From an uncultured Mediterraneibacter sp. (GTDB taxonomy: Bacteria > Bacillota > Clostridia > Lachnospirales > Lachnospiraceae), in the NCBI GenBank assembly GCA_944384505.1, contig CALWTQ010000002.1, positions 62,001-126,000 on the forward strand: a stretch of DNA of 64,000 nucleotides, read 5' to 3'. Position numbers and translations under genes: made by a program. The notes beneath the pieces were generated by a model. It was given only the letters and a program-made list of their open reading frames with translations, did not search any database and had not been told where the DNA came from. The first letter of the stretch is position 1, and each line of letters opens with the position of its first letter. This document shows positions 1-8,334 of this stretch, piece after piece.

Positions 1-157
1 GGGCGTCCGCCACATACGGTGAACACACCAGCACAATCACAATCGTCAGAATCGTTGAGAGAAGAGAGATTCCCAGTTTCAGAAATCCCCTCACATACCC
101 CACAACAACACATACAATAAAAATCACTGCTACAATAATCAAAAGCCAGTTATCCAT
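1..157 (-). CDS. CvpA-like membrane protein, N-terminal part (runs off the window)
   Basis: The first 50 or so residues, starting MDNWLLIIVAVIFIVCVVVG, form one hydrophobic helix, then the short basic turn GYVRGFLKLG, then a second hydrophobic helix. That is the usual start of CvpA/colicin V production family proteins, which are multi-spanning inner membrane proteins of unclear role. The start codon is 9 nt downstream of the DUF5711 stop, so it is the last visible gene of that operon. The last visible codons read LVFTVCGGR, whereas the next frame reads SPYVADA, closer to the family's usual sequence there; a one-base indel near position 15-20 is possible. Family assignment is from the hydrophobic pattern only. 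Confidence 0.6.
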   Translation of the reverse strand, partial: MDNWLLIIVAVIFIVCVVVGYVRGFLKLGISLLSTILTIVIVLVCSPYVADA

Positions 158-165
158 AATATCTC

Positions 166-1362
166 CTATTTCGTCAGATAGATCTCCCGAAGTTCTCCGA
201 CGCTCATCACATAGTATCTGTTTAATCCGGGTGCGCGGAAAAACTCCAGCACATCCACACTTATATCCCCTTCAAATTTAGTAACTCCGGTGTCTGTAAT
301 GATACAGCACATGCTTCCCTCCCACATGATGACCTCGTCACCCTGTATTTTCGCATGGCTGTACATTCCCGGAATCTCTCTGTTGATCACAATATCTCCG
401 CGCCGGTTATACAGACGCAGCTCATATCCTGATTTTTCCCTGTTTAAAAGGATGAATCCGATATACCTGTCTGAGTGGAAGACGCTCTGGATCTCCTGAT
501 CCACTCTGATTTCCTCCGCTTTCTCAGGAATATCACTTCCGTTGTATATGACAAAAGAATTGTCTCCAACTGCCACGGAACAGTCGTTCCCCATAAAAAA
601 GACGTCCGCTATCACAGTATCCTCATACTCATCCTGGGAAACTATATTGTCCGTTTTACTCTGCCCCGCCTCCCCGAAATTATAGAAAATGACCCTGGAC
701 CGGATCCGGGCACCTTCCGTATAGAGATAGGAAACAGCCAGCATATTGCCGTCGCCGGACATTTCCATTGCCACCGGGTATCCTGTCGTGCTAAGCGACA
801 CCTGCTGCTCCACCAGGACATTTCCTGTCGAATCATAAGAAATAATCTTTGGTGAACTCTCATTATTCAGGATCGCGCTGACAATCCCCTGTTCCGACAC
901 GGCGATCTTTTCAATCGGAAGTGTTGTCTCAATCTCCCCTTTCAGCCCTTCCTCCGTGAATACCATGATACTGTTCCCGCCGTTGTCAGCCACGGCGAAA
1001 GAATCTCCTTTCACCTTTATGACCGGGTTCTGGATCTGAGCGGGCTGGATCCACTGTTCTTCATTCTCTCTGTTCAGGAAAACAACTCCGTCCCTGTTGT
1101 AGCGGACAATTCCATTGGCAAACTGCGCGTAACTGCTCGTGTCCGAGACATCGCTCGGATACTGGGAAGCAATCCGGGCCAGTCCGTAGGTCTGGGTCTT
1201 CAGAAGCAGATATGTCCCGCACGCAGCAAGAAAAATCATCACGAGGGTTGAAAGAATCCGCCTGGCCTTCTCACGGCGAAGCCTGCGCATCTTCCTTTTT
1301 ACCTCTCTTAAGTCATCCGGGGGCGTTAAAATCTTCAGATATGGTTTTTTCTTTTGTGTCAT
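166..1362 (-). CDS. DUF5711 family membrane-anchored protein
   Basis: About 398 residues. A basic cytoplasmic N-terminus rich in K/R (to about residue 32) is followed by one transmembrane helix (about 33-53, with STLVMIFLAACGTYLLL) and a long extracytoplasmic part of repeated short beta-strand blocks. This resembles a beta-propeller, as in the DUF5711 family of Clostridia. An open frame extends upstream to a GTG at 1398. I chose the ATG at 1362 because AGGGGAG lies 4 nt before it and the basic MTQKKKPYLK start is typical. It lies between the LysM/MPN protein and the CvpA-like gene, all on one strand. Function unknown; probably a cell-envelope sensor or scaffold. Confidence 0.7.
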   Translation of the reverse strand: MTQKKKPYLKILTPPDDLREVKRKMRRLRREKARRILSTLVMIFLAACGTYLLLKTQTYGLARIASQYPSDVSDTSSYAQFANGIVRYNRDGVVFLNRENEEQWIQPAQIQNPVIKVKGDSFAVADNGGNSIMVFTEEGLKGEIETTLPIEKIAVSEQGIVSAILNNESSPKIISYDSTGNVLVEQQVSLSTTGYPVAMEMSGDGNMLAVSYLYTEGARIRSRVIFYNFGEAGQSKTDNIVSQDEYEDTVIADVFFMGNDCSVAVGDNSFVIYNGSDIPEKAEEIRVDQEIQSVFHSDRYIGFILLNREKSGYELRLYNRRGDIVINREIPGMYSHAKIQGDEVIMWEGSMCCIITDTGVTKFEGDISVDVLEFFRAPGLNRYYVMSVGELREIYLTK

Positions 1363-1398
1363 TTGACTCCCCTTATTTCTGGTCATGTTTTCCTGCAC

Positions 1399-1427
1399 AG
1401 TATAACATGATTTTATGGCAATAGCAA
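1399..1427 (-). promoter_or_regulatory. Probable sigma-A promoter for the DUF5711/CvpA genes
   Basis: Read on the minus strand there is a TTGCTA -35 box (1422-1427), a 17-bp spacer and a TATACT -10 box (1399-1404). It overlaps the last codons of the upstream LysM gene, so the DUF5711 gene may also be transcribed on its own. Confidence 0.5.
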
Positions 1428-2639
1428 TTTTTGTCCGATATAAATCAGATTTCCGTCACTGAGCCCGTTCATTCTGCAGATCGCGTCCACATGCGTCACA
1501 TCGCCGTATACTTTCCTGCTTATAATAGCAAGCGTATCGCCTTCCTCGACAACATACACGCCGTCGCTTCCGTTCTCACCGTCTGCCAGGAGAGCCTGTC
1601 CGCCGCTCTGTTCATCTGCCCCTGTTCCACTGCCGTCCGCTTCATTCTGTCCTGAGCTGCCGCTCCCGGAGGCGGATGTTTCATTTACTGCTGAATCATC
1701 TCCGCTTGCGGACTGCGCGCTGCCTGAATCACTGCTCCCGGTTTCCTCACTTTCCTTCTCTTCGGAAGCCTGTCCCAGATCAGCGTCCTCGCCGTCTCCT
1801 GCCTGCTCCTCAGACGTAACAGCCGTCACCTCTCCGCTTGTCTCCTGAGTCTCCACAGTATCCGACTTTCCCGCAATCGTATTCAATGTATCCTGAACGG
1901 ACTTCATACGGTCAAAACTGTTGAGCATGGTGACTCCCATTATGACAATGACAAGAACCAGGCACGCGCTGGCCGCATACATCAGCCCTCCGTTTCTTTT
2001 ACCTTTCCGGTACTCGCTCCGTTTTCGAGCCATATTACGAAAGTCCTTCGCAGCTCGGTCATCCACAGTTTCCGATGGAAACACCCCATTTTTTTTTCGA
2101 CTGGAGATCATATAATTCTGCATGCACGGATTCTTTTCATAATACGTGTAATGCCCGCCGATCTCCATCAGATCATTCATTTTATGTACATAGTAAGTTT
2201 CTTCTTTCTCCACAGGATCCTTCATAATGAAAACTGTGTTCTTCTTTGGAAAAGACTTCTTGTGCAGCTTCACCGTGGAAGCCTCCGGAATCAGGGGCAC
2301 TCCCGGATGCGCCACGAACCATCCAAGCATCTCCCCGTCCTCAAAATACTGCTTACAGTCCTCATAGGCATGTTTCCACGTATCCTCGTCGATCACATAC
2401 TCATTTCCCGACATCTTCAGGTCGTGCATCTGGATCGCCCCGTATATATAAACGTACTCTTCGTCGTCTCCTGTCTGAATATCTCCTACAAGAAATGCAC
2501 CCATCGGTCCTTTCCCCGATTTTTCACACTTCTCGCAAAGCTGCGCAAAAAATGTATCCACATAATCCTCAACATAGATCTTCGGGCTGTCGCTCACATT
2601 TCCGATTTGGCGTACATTTTTAGGTATCTGTCTTTCCAT
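1413..2639 (-). CDS. LysM protein with degenerate MPN/JAMM-like N-terminal domain
   Basis: 408 residues in four parts. Residues 1-170 resemble an MPN/JAB (JAMM) fold; GWFVAHPGVP sits where active JAMM proteases have GW-HSHPG, so the first metal-binding His is Val and the motif's Asp is also absent. A basic stretch leads to one transmembrane helix (about 220-240). A low-complexity Ser/Glu/Gly linker covers about 255-355. A C-terminal LysM domain (about 360-408, beginning YVVEEGDTLAIISRKVYG and ending NLIYIGQKLLLP) should bind peptidoglycan. The predicted topology is therefore a cytoplasmic MPN-like domain and an outside LysM. AGGAGG precedes the ATG by about 10 nt. The role is unknown; an inactive MPN scaffold is an inference. 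Confidence 0.75.
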   Translation of the reverse strand: MERQIPKNVRQIGNVSDSPKIYVEDYVDTFFAQLCEKCEKSGKGPMGAFLVGDIQTGDDEEYVYIYGAIQMHDLKMSGNEYVIDEDTWKHAYEDCKQYFEDGEMLGWFVAHPGVPLIPEASTVKLHKKSFPKKNTVFIMKDPVEKEETYYVHKMNDLMEIGGHYTYYEKNPCMQNYMISSRKKNGVFPSETVDDRAAKDFRNMARKRSEYRKGKRNGGLMYAASACLVLVIVIMGVTMLNSFDRMKSVQDTLNTIAGKSDTVETQETSGEVTAVTSEEQAGDGEDADLGQASEEKESEETGSSDSGSAQSASGDDSAVNETSASGSGSSGQNEADGSGTGADEQSGGQALLADGENGSDGVYVVEEGDTLAIISRKVYGDVTHVDAICRMNGLSDGNLIYIGQKLLLP

Positions 2640-2749
2640 TTATGCTCATCCTCCTGATAAAACTAAATTTCCCGGCGTCTCCATGAGGATAGCATATGAA
2701 AAAGGACAAATTTATCAGTTATTGTCAGACGAGTTCGACAAATCCTGAT

Positions 2750-3511
2750 CAGCTATTTAGCACACTAACATTTCCAGTGACTCACGTCCGGAAGCGGAGC
2801 GGATGTTTTATGATACGTATTCTGTGGAAGGAGACAGCCGGAAGACGTTCCGTTCCAGAATCCGGAAAATCTAACAGGCCGAAGAGATGTTTAAATGCAA
2901 AGCGGCGCTCCGGGCAACTCGCTCTGCTCAAACAATCCCTGCGCGCCGCTTAACAACATCTCTCCGCCCTCAAGATTTTCAGCGGATTCTTCCAAAGTCA
3001 CATCTTCCGGCTGTCTCCTTCCCCAGAAAGTTTACTCAAACCGTCCGCTCCGCTTCCTGCGCATTTCCAGACGGAAGTGTTATTGCCCTAAACAGGCTGT
3101 AAAGCACGAATTGGCGCGGCTTGCGGGCTTTCGGCTGCGAAAGTCTTCCGGCCGAGCCTACTGTTTGCAACAGCTATATATTCACTGCCTTCCGTCTTGA
3201 AAAGCCCAGAAAACAGCCCCATTCCGAGAAAAATTCTGCGGGGATGAAGGATGGCGATGGATGACTTCGGAAGGGTATTAGTGAAACTTAGAGTTCCAGT
3301 GAGGGACGTTAGGGCTGACGGTGGAATTGTCTGAGCGTAAGCGAGTTGTCCACCGTCAGTCCTTGCATTTAGTCCGTCACTGGAACTCTTAGTTTAACTT
3401 ATATCCCTGGAGTGGAATCCAGAGCTATCCTTCATCCCCGCAGAATACGTCTCAGATATCTCCTCTGTTTTCGGACGTTTTACACGCAGAAATTAGTAAT
3501 CTATATAGCTG
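2750..3511 (-). repeat. Long palindromic repeat element, copy 1 (762 bp)
   Basis: This is the same element as at 14242-15002 and 56787-57547, in the opposite orientation. It starts with CAGCTATTTAGCACACTAAC and ends with a decayed inverse of that terminus (CAGCTATATAG read on the minus strand at 3511-3501). Inside are a 268-bp imperfect hairpin (2790-3057), a 46-bp hairpin (3113-3158) and a 214-bp hairpin (3233-3446). No transposase is encoded. Its right end overlaps the last codons of the transketolase C-subunit gene. No target-site duplication is visible. It accounts for most of the 2640-3500 gene-free stretch; the remaining 110 bp in front (2640-2749) hold the upstream region of the LysM gene and nothing else that I recognise. 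Confidence 0.9.
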
Positions 3512-4448
3512 TACAATATTCTTTGATTTTGGTATAGATGCTCTCTGCATCGAGCCCATATTTCTTTATCAGCTCCAGCGCCGGTCCTGACTCTCCGAAC
3601 ACGTCGTTGATTCCGATTTTCAGGACTTTTGTGGGAGCTTTCTCGGAAAGTACGTCGCACACTGCGCTTCCGAGTCCGCCGATTACGGAATGTTCCTCAA
3701 CTGTAACGACTTTCCCCGTCTCTTTTGCCGCTGATACGACAAGCTCTTCGTCCAGCGGTTTGATCGTATGGATATTGATGACTTTTGCATCGATTCCGTC
3801 TGCTGCAAGCATCTCGGCCGCTTCCAGGCAGTTGTTCACCGGAAGTCCCGTGGCAATGATTGTCACATCTTTTCCTTCTCTTAATACAACGCCTTTGCCA
3901 AGCTCAAACTTATAGTCCGGCCGGTCATTGATTACCGGTACCGCAAGCCGGCCAAAGCGCAGGTAAACCGGGCCTACATGCTCGTAAGCCGCACGGACAG
4001 CCGCTTTCGCCTCTATATCATCTGAGGGGCTGATCACTATCATGCCCGGGATGACGCGCATCAGGGCGATGTCCTCATTACACTGATGAGTCGCTCCGTC
4101 TTCTCCCACGGAGATACCCGCATGGGTAGCCCCGATCTTTACATTCAGATGGGGATACCCAATCGAATTTCTCACCTGCTCATACGCTCTGCCCGCAGCA
4201 AACATGGCAAAAGAGCTTGCAAACGGAACCATTCCGGAAGCCGCAAGCCCCGCGGCAGTTCCCATCATATTCTCCTCCGCAATTCCGCAGTCAATGAAGC
4301 GCTCCGGATATGCTTTCTTAAACATGCCGGTCTTTGTAGCAGCCGCAAGGTCAGCGTCCAGCACGATAATGTCCTCATGCTCTGCCCCCAGCTCCACCAG
4401 AGTCTGTCCATAGCTGTCTCTTGTTGCAATCTTCTTTACATCTGACAT
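3501..4448 (-). CDS. Transketolase, C-terminal subunit (split type)
   Basis: 315 residues covering the pyrimidine-binding and C-terminal domains of transketolase. The catalytic pyrimidine-side glutamate lies in DCGIAEENMMGTAAGLA (about residues 52-68), followed by the HAGISVGEDGATHQ block. It works with the N-terminal subunit encoded just upstream, their genes overlapping by 13 bp, to move two-carbon units in the non-oxidative pentose phosphate pathway in the cytoplasm. The last codons, ACA GCT ATA TAG, coincide with the terminal repeat of the element at 2750-3511, so the natural C-terminus may have been replaced on insertion. Split transketolases are common in Clostridia. Confidence 0.93.
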   Translation of the reverse strand: MSDVKKIATRDSYGQTLVELGAEHEDIIVLDADLAAATKTGMFKKAYPERFIDCGIAEENMMGTAAGLAASGMVPFASSFAMFAAGRAYEQVRNSIGYPHLNVKIGATHAGISVGEDGATHQCNEDIALMRVIPGMIVISPSDDIEAKAAVRAAYEHVGPVYLRFGRLAVPVINDRPDYKFELGKGVVLREGKDVTIIATGLPVNNCLEAAEMLAADGIDAKVINIHTIKPLDEELVVSAAKETGKVVTVEEHSVIGGLGSAVCDVLSEKAPTKVLKIGINDVFGESGPALELIKKYGLDAESIYTKIKEYCTAI

Positions 4449-5272
4449 AACGCTTCACCTGCCTTTTCCAGATCTTCCATCGCGATCTTATACTGTTCAT
4501 CGTTTGGCGCTTTTCCGTGCCAGTCAACAGAGTTCTCCATAAAGGAAACTCCTTTCCCCTTCAGCGTTTTTGCAATGATTGCAGTTGGCTGCCCCTTTAC
4601 GGTCTTCGCCTCTTTAAACGCCGCGTCAATCTGATCAAAGTCATTTCCGTCAATGTTAATTACGTGGAAATTAAATGCCTCGAATTTCTTATCAATGGGA
4701 TACGGAGAGTTTACATCTGAAACAGCCCCGTCAATCTGAAGGTTATTATTATCCACGATCACCGTCAGGTTGTCCAGCTTCCGGTGAGCGGCCAGCATCG
4801 CCGCCTCCCATACCTGCCCCTCTTCGATCTCTCCGTCTCCGAGAAGCGTGTACACTCTGTATTCCATGCCTTTCATCTTCGCGGCAATGGCCATTCCTAC
4901 TGCCGCTGAGATTCCCTGTCCGAGAGATCCGGACGACATGTCAACCCCCGGTATATGCTTCATATCCGGATGTCCCTGGAGATAGGATCCTGTATGACGG
5001 AGTGTTTTCAGATCCTCCTTTGGGAAATATCCCCTCTGGGCAAGTGTGGAATAGAGCCCGGGTGCTGTGTGTCCCTTGGAGAGCACAAAACGGTCCCTGT
5101 CCTCTTTCTTCGGATCCGCCGGATCAATATTCATTTCTTCAAAATACAGATACGTGAAAATCTCTGCCGCAGACAGAGATCCGCCGGGATGTCCGGCCTT
5201 TGCGCTGTGAACTGCCGTCACAATGCCTTTACGGATCTCATTTGCAGTTTTCATCAGCTTTAACTTGTCCAT
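4436..5272 (-). CDS. Transketolase, N-terminal subunit (split type)
   Basis: 278 residues, the thiamine-diphosphate-binding part of transketolase. The ThDP/Mg motif is GDGEIEEGQVWEA (about residues 145-157) with the NNNLQ block downstream. SKGHTAPGLY and GHPD segments match the family's His-containing phosphate-binding loops. The start is supported by AAAGGAG about 6 nt upstream. It forms an operon with the fructose-6-phosphate aldolase gene (11 bp upstream) and the C-terminal subunit gene (13-bp overlap). Together they supply non-oxidative pentose interconversion. Length is normal for the split enzyme. Confidence 0.94.
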   Translation of the reverse strand: MDKLKLMKTANEIRKGIVTAVHSAKAGHPGGSLSAAEIFTYLYFEEMNIDPADPKKEDRDRFVLSKGHTAPGLYSTLAQRGYFPKEDLKTLRHTGSYLQGHPDMKHIPGVDMSSGSLGQGISAAVGMAIAAKMKGMEYRVYTLLGDGEIEEGQVWEAAMLAAHRKLDNLTVIVDNNNLQIDGAVSDVNSPYPIDKKFEAFNFHVINIDGNDFDQIDAAFKEAKTVKGQPTAIIAKTLKGKGVSFMENSVDWHGKAPNDEQYKIAMEDLEKAGEALCQM

Positions 5273-5283
5273 AAAATTCTCCT

Positions 5284-5937
5284 TTACTCTCCAAACACAG
5301 CTCTATAGTCATCCTGGAACTTCTTAATTCCAGCGTCGGTCAGCGGATGATGTGTCATCTGCTCAATCACCTTATAAGGAACTGTAGCGATATCCGCGCC
5401 CGCCAGAGCACAGTCTGTAATATGCATCGGATTGCGCACGCTGGCCGCTATAATCTCTGTCTCAATTCCTGCTGCTTCAAAGATCTCAGCGATCTCCCGG
5501 ATCAGATCCACACCCCTTACCGAAATGTCATCCAGACGTCCCAGGAACGGTGAAACATATGTCGCTCCCGCCCTTGCCGCCAGAAGAGCCTGATTCGCAG
5601 TGAAGATCAGAGTAACGTTTGTTTTGATTCCCTCAGCCGCAAGGACTTTTACCGCTTTAAGACCTTCCACTGTCATCGGGATTTTCACAACCATGTTCGG
5701 ATGGATCTTGGCAATCTCTCTTCCCTCCTGAATCATCCCTTCCGCATCTGTGGTTGTAGCTTTAACTTCCCCGCTGATCGGACCGTCCACGATAGAAGCA
5801 ATCTCAGCAATCACTTCTTCGAAAACGCGCCCTTCTTTCGCGATCAGGGACGGGTTTGTCGTTACCCCGCAGATCACACCCATATCATTTGCTTTCCTGA
5901 TGTCCTCTACATTTGCTGTGTCAATAAAAAATCTCAT
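5284..5937 (-). CDS. fsa: Fructose-6-phosphate aldolase / transaldolase-like protein
   Basis: 217 residues of the short TalC/FSA branch of transaldolases. It opens [16 protein letters not shown], carries the [13 protein letters not shown] block (about 24-36), and has the Schiff-base lysine K85 in NMVVKIPMT. From sequence one cannot separate aldolase from transaldolase activity; next to a split transketolase a transaldolase role in the pentose phosphate pathway is likely. Two ATG codons are possible; the inner one (5937) is preferred because AAGGAGG lies 6 nt upstream, whereas the outer ATG at 5943 abuts it. It is first in the operon fsa-tktN-tktC, with a clear promoter. Confidence 0.9.
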   Translation of the reverse strand: MRFFIDTANVEDIRKANDMGVICGVTTNPSLIAKEGRVFEEVIAEIASIVDGPISGEVKATTTDAEGMIQEGREIAKIHPNMVVKIPMTVEGLKAVKVLAAEGIKTNVTLIFTANQALLAARAGATYVSPFLGRLDDISVRGVDLIREIAEIFEAAGIETEIIAASVRNPMHITDCALAGADIATVPYKVIEQMTHHPLTDAGIKKFQDDYRAVFGE

Positions 5938-5992
5938 TTTCATCCTCCTTAAAATTCGGTTCTTTTCATTCGAACTGCACCCTTATGATTTG

Positions 5993-6021
5993 ATTATATC
6001 TGCCTGTAATCTGCCGGTCAA
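5993..6021 (-). promoter_or_regulatory. Promoter of the fsa-transketolase operon
   Basis: On the minus strand TTGACC (6016-6021) is followed after 17 bp by TATAAT (5993-5998), close to the sigma-A consensus. The remaining intergenic sequence up to 6207 is very AT-rich and includes the perfect 16-bp palindrome AATATTAATTAATATT at 6086-6101, a possible operator for the neighbouring LacI-type regulator. The operator role is inference; the palindrome is composed only of A and T. Confidence 0.7.
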
Positions 6022-6207
6022 CTCTGCTGAAAATTATTAATAAGAAACTCGAACTAATAATCCGCCTTATTATCGCAAATTTATTAATATTAATTAATAT
6101 TTAACGAACTTTTTTTCCAATTTTTATTGAAAATCAAGGAATTATTAAGTCAAAAGAAAACAAATCAAGATTTTTTATTATTAATATTATAGTCATTTTT
6201 TATTAAT

Positions 6208-7323
6208 TTAATCTTTTTTATGGTTCTTCTGCCGCCTGTCTGACCTTGGATATGACGTTGTTCCCCGCACCACGACCTTTGGCTCGTATTCCACATGATA
6301 GATGCTCACAGGCTCTATCTCTGTGTATTTCTTTGTACGGGAACTGATCTTTTTCATAATAATGTCACAGGCGTCCATTCCTTTATAGATGACAAAATGC
6401 TCGATTGTCGTAAGGGAAACCTTTTTTACCTTGGCAAAAAGTGTGTTGTCACATCCCATTACAGACATATCTCCGGGCACTTTATATTTTTCATCATAAA
6501 GAGCGTCCATAATCCCGAATGCGATCATATCATTCAGCCCCACGATGGCGGTCAGATCATTTCTCTCCTTCAGAAGCTCCTTTGTGAGATCATAGCCGAT
6601 CCGGTATTCTGAATCGATTCCCGGAACATCTCTGTCTATCTGCTCATCCGCAGCCTTGATTATCACATGATCTCCCAGGCCGGCATTTTTAAATTCTTTT
6701 AAAAAGCCTTCCACTCTCTTGGAGCGCTGCTTCTGTCTCACCGTAAGCGGCGGAGCAATATATGCCACATCTCTGTGTCCCAGCTCCAGGAGATGCCGCG
6801 CCATAAGCCGCCCCAGCTTGGAGTTATCCAGTTCCACCGCGTCCACGTTCAGCTTCTCGTTCTGGTTATTAACCACCACAACAGGAATCCGTTTCGACAG
6901 GTTCTCCACCCGCTCCATAAAGCACTGGCTCGGATTGCACATATAGATAATGCCATGAGGATTCATGGAAGGAATCATTTTCAGATAACGCTCCTCAAGG
7001 TCTAAGTCTCTCTGCGTATTGCATACAAAGATCCCGAATCCCTGCTCAGCCGCCCGGGATTCAATCCCCTGCAGAAGCATCACATAATAAGGATTCGTCA
7101 GGTTCGGGCTGATGATCACAAGAAGCTTTTCCCTTCGCTCCTCCCTGCGGGCCTTCCGCTTCGGAAGAACATAGCCCAGCTCATCTGCCGCTTCTTCCAC
7201 TTTCCGGACAACATCTTTTGAAAATGAGACATTATACTTCTTATTCAGCACCATAGATACCGTGGCCTGGGACACGCCCGCAAGCTTTGCCACGTCCGAT
7301 GATGTCACCTTTTTTCCCGCCAT
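6208..7323 (-). CDS. LacI-family transcriptional regulator
   Basis: 371 residues. An N-terminal helix-turn-helix with TSSDVAKLAGVSQATVSMVL (about 5-24) and a hinge are followed by a periplasmic-binding-protein-like effector domain beginning KLLVIISPNLTNPYY. It is expected to bind an operator as a dimer and respond to a sugar or sugar phosphate. It lies directly upstream of the fsa-transketolase operon on the same strand, so that operon is the obvious candidate target. ATG 7323 is chosen over GTG 7332 because GAGGTG lies 6 nt before it. The C-terminal tail is very basic (RSDRRQKNHKKD). Confidence 0.9.
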   Translation of the reverse strand: MAGKKVTSSDVAKLAGVSQATVSMVLNKKYNVSFSKDVVRKVEEAADELGYVLPKRKARREERREKLLVIISPNLTNPYYVMLLQGIESRAAEQGFGIFVCNTQRDLDLEERYLKMIPSMNPHGIIYMCNPSQCFMERVENLSKRIPVVVVNNQNEKLNVDAVELDNSKLGRLMARHLLELGHRDVAYIAPPLTVRQKQRSKRVEGFLKEFKNAGLGDHVIIKAADEQIDRDVPGIDSEYRIGYDLTKELLKERNDLTAIVGLNDMIAFGIMDALYDEKYKVPGDMSVMGCDNTLFAKVKKVSLTTIEHFVIYKGMDACDIIMKKISSRTKKYTEIEPVSIYHVEYEPKVVVRGTTSYPRSDRRQKNHKKD

Positions 7324-7381
7324 GTCCCACACCTCACATACTGAATCGCAACATCGGGCCTCAGAGTCTTTTCTGCACTTC

Positions 7382-7978
7382 CTATAATTCGGTCCGCCCT
7401 TCCAGAGCGCGCAGAAGCGTCACTTCGTCAATGTACTCCAGATCGCCTCCCACAGGCACGCCGCTGGCGATCCTGCTGACCTTAATCCCCGCGGGCTTGA
7501 TCAGCTTGCTGATATACATAGCTGTGGTCTCGCCCTCCAGGCTGGAATTGGTTGCAATAATCACTTCGTCCACATCTCCCTGCAGACGCTCCATCAGCTC
7601 TTTCAGCCGTATATCTCCCGGTCCGATCCCGAGCATGGGCGAGATCGCGCCGTGGAGTACGTGGTACACGCCGTTGTACTTTCCTGTTTTTTCGTATGCT
7701 GCCAGATCTCTCGGCGTCTCCACCACCATGATCGTCTTCTTATCCCGGTCCGGATTGCTGCAGATCGGGCAGATCTCCTGGTCCGTCAGCGTGCAGCATT
7801 CTTTACAGTATTTCACATTCTTCCGCGCGTCCACAATGGACTGAGCCAGAGCTTCCACCTGATCTACCGGCATATTCACCACATGAAACGCAAGGCGCTG
7901 CGCAGACTTTGCTCCGATTCCCGGAAGCCGGGAGAATTCTTCGATCAGGCGGCTGATCTGATTGCTGTAATATTCCAT
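7382..7978 (-). CDS. recR: Recombination mediator protein RecR
   Basis: 198 residues, the normal RecR length. A helix-hairpin-helix lies at about 11-30 ([15 protein letters not shown]), a four-cysteine zinc finger uses C58, C61, C70 and C73, and a Toprim domain follows ([12 protein letters not shown] onward). RecR acts with RecF (encoded at 43662-44750) and RecO to load RecA on gapped DNA. It starts right after the ebfC stop in the conserved dnaX-ebfC-recR operon. Confidence 0.97.
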   Translation of the reverse strand: MEYYSNQISRLIEEFSRLPGIGAKSAQRLAFHVVNMPVDQVEALAQSIVDARKNVKYCKECCTLTDQEICPICSNPDRDKKTIMVVETPRDLAAYEKTGKYNGVYHVLHGAISPMLGIGPGDIRLKELMERLQGDVDEVIIATNSSLEGETTAMYISKLIKPAGIKVSRIASGVPVGGDLEYIDEVTLLRALEGRTEL

Positions 7979-8332
7979 TTAAAACATCCCCGGTATTCCG
8001 CCGCCAAGGCCGCCTGTCAGCTTGGACATAGCCGCCCCGGTCTCTTCCTCTACTTTTCTTAAGGCCTCATTCGTAGCAGCCACAATCAGGTCCTCCAGCA
8101 TCTCAATATCATCCGGATCTACAACTTCTTCTGAGAGTTTCACTTTAAGAACTTCTCTCTTGCCGGAAACGGTAACTTCAACCGCGCCGCCTCCTGCTGC
8201 TGCCGTAAACTCCTTTGTCTCCAGCTCCTTCTGCTGTTCTTCCATCTGACGCTGCATTCTCTGCGCCTGCTTCATCAGGTTTGCCATATTTCCCGGCATG
8301 CCTCCGCCCGGGAATCCGCCTCTTTTTGCCAT
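7979..8332 (-). CDS. ebfC: YbaB/EbfC nucleoid-associated protein
   Basis: 117 residues. A Gly/Met-rich N-terminus (MAKRGGFPGGGMPGNMANLM) leads into the QAQRMQRQMEEQQKELETKE helix and the VEVTVSGKREVLKVKLSEEVVDPDD core of the family, a small DNA-binding dimer. Its position between dnaX and recR, with only 2 nt after dnaX, is conserved in most bacteria. The C-terminus is also Gly-rich (LTGGLGGGIPGMF). Confidence 0.95.
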   Translation of the reverse strand: MAKRGGFPGGGMPGNMANLMKQAQRMQRQMEEQQKELETKEFTAAAGGGAVEVTVSGKREVLKVKLSEEVVDPDDIEMLEDLIVAATNEALRKVEEETGAAMSKLTGGLGGGIPGMF

Positions 8333-8334
8333 TT

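Noticed and set aside
2887..3102. Short ORFs beginning MFKCKAALRATRSAQTIPAR inside the repeats (also at 14506-14865 and 57197-57409, minus strand)
   Set aside because: They recur only because the DNA repeat recurs. Reading frames differ in length and end between copies, no ribosome site precedes them, and the hairpin structure explains the conservation.
2750..3511. CRISPR array
   Set aside because: The repeated hairpin segments are not regularly spaced short direct repeats, and no cas genes are present.
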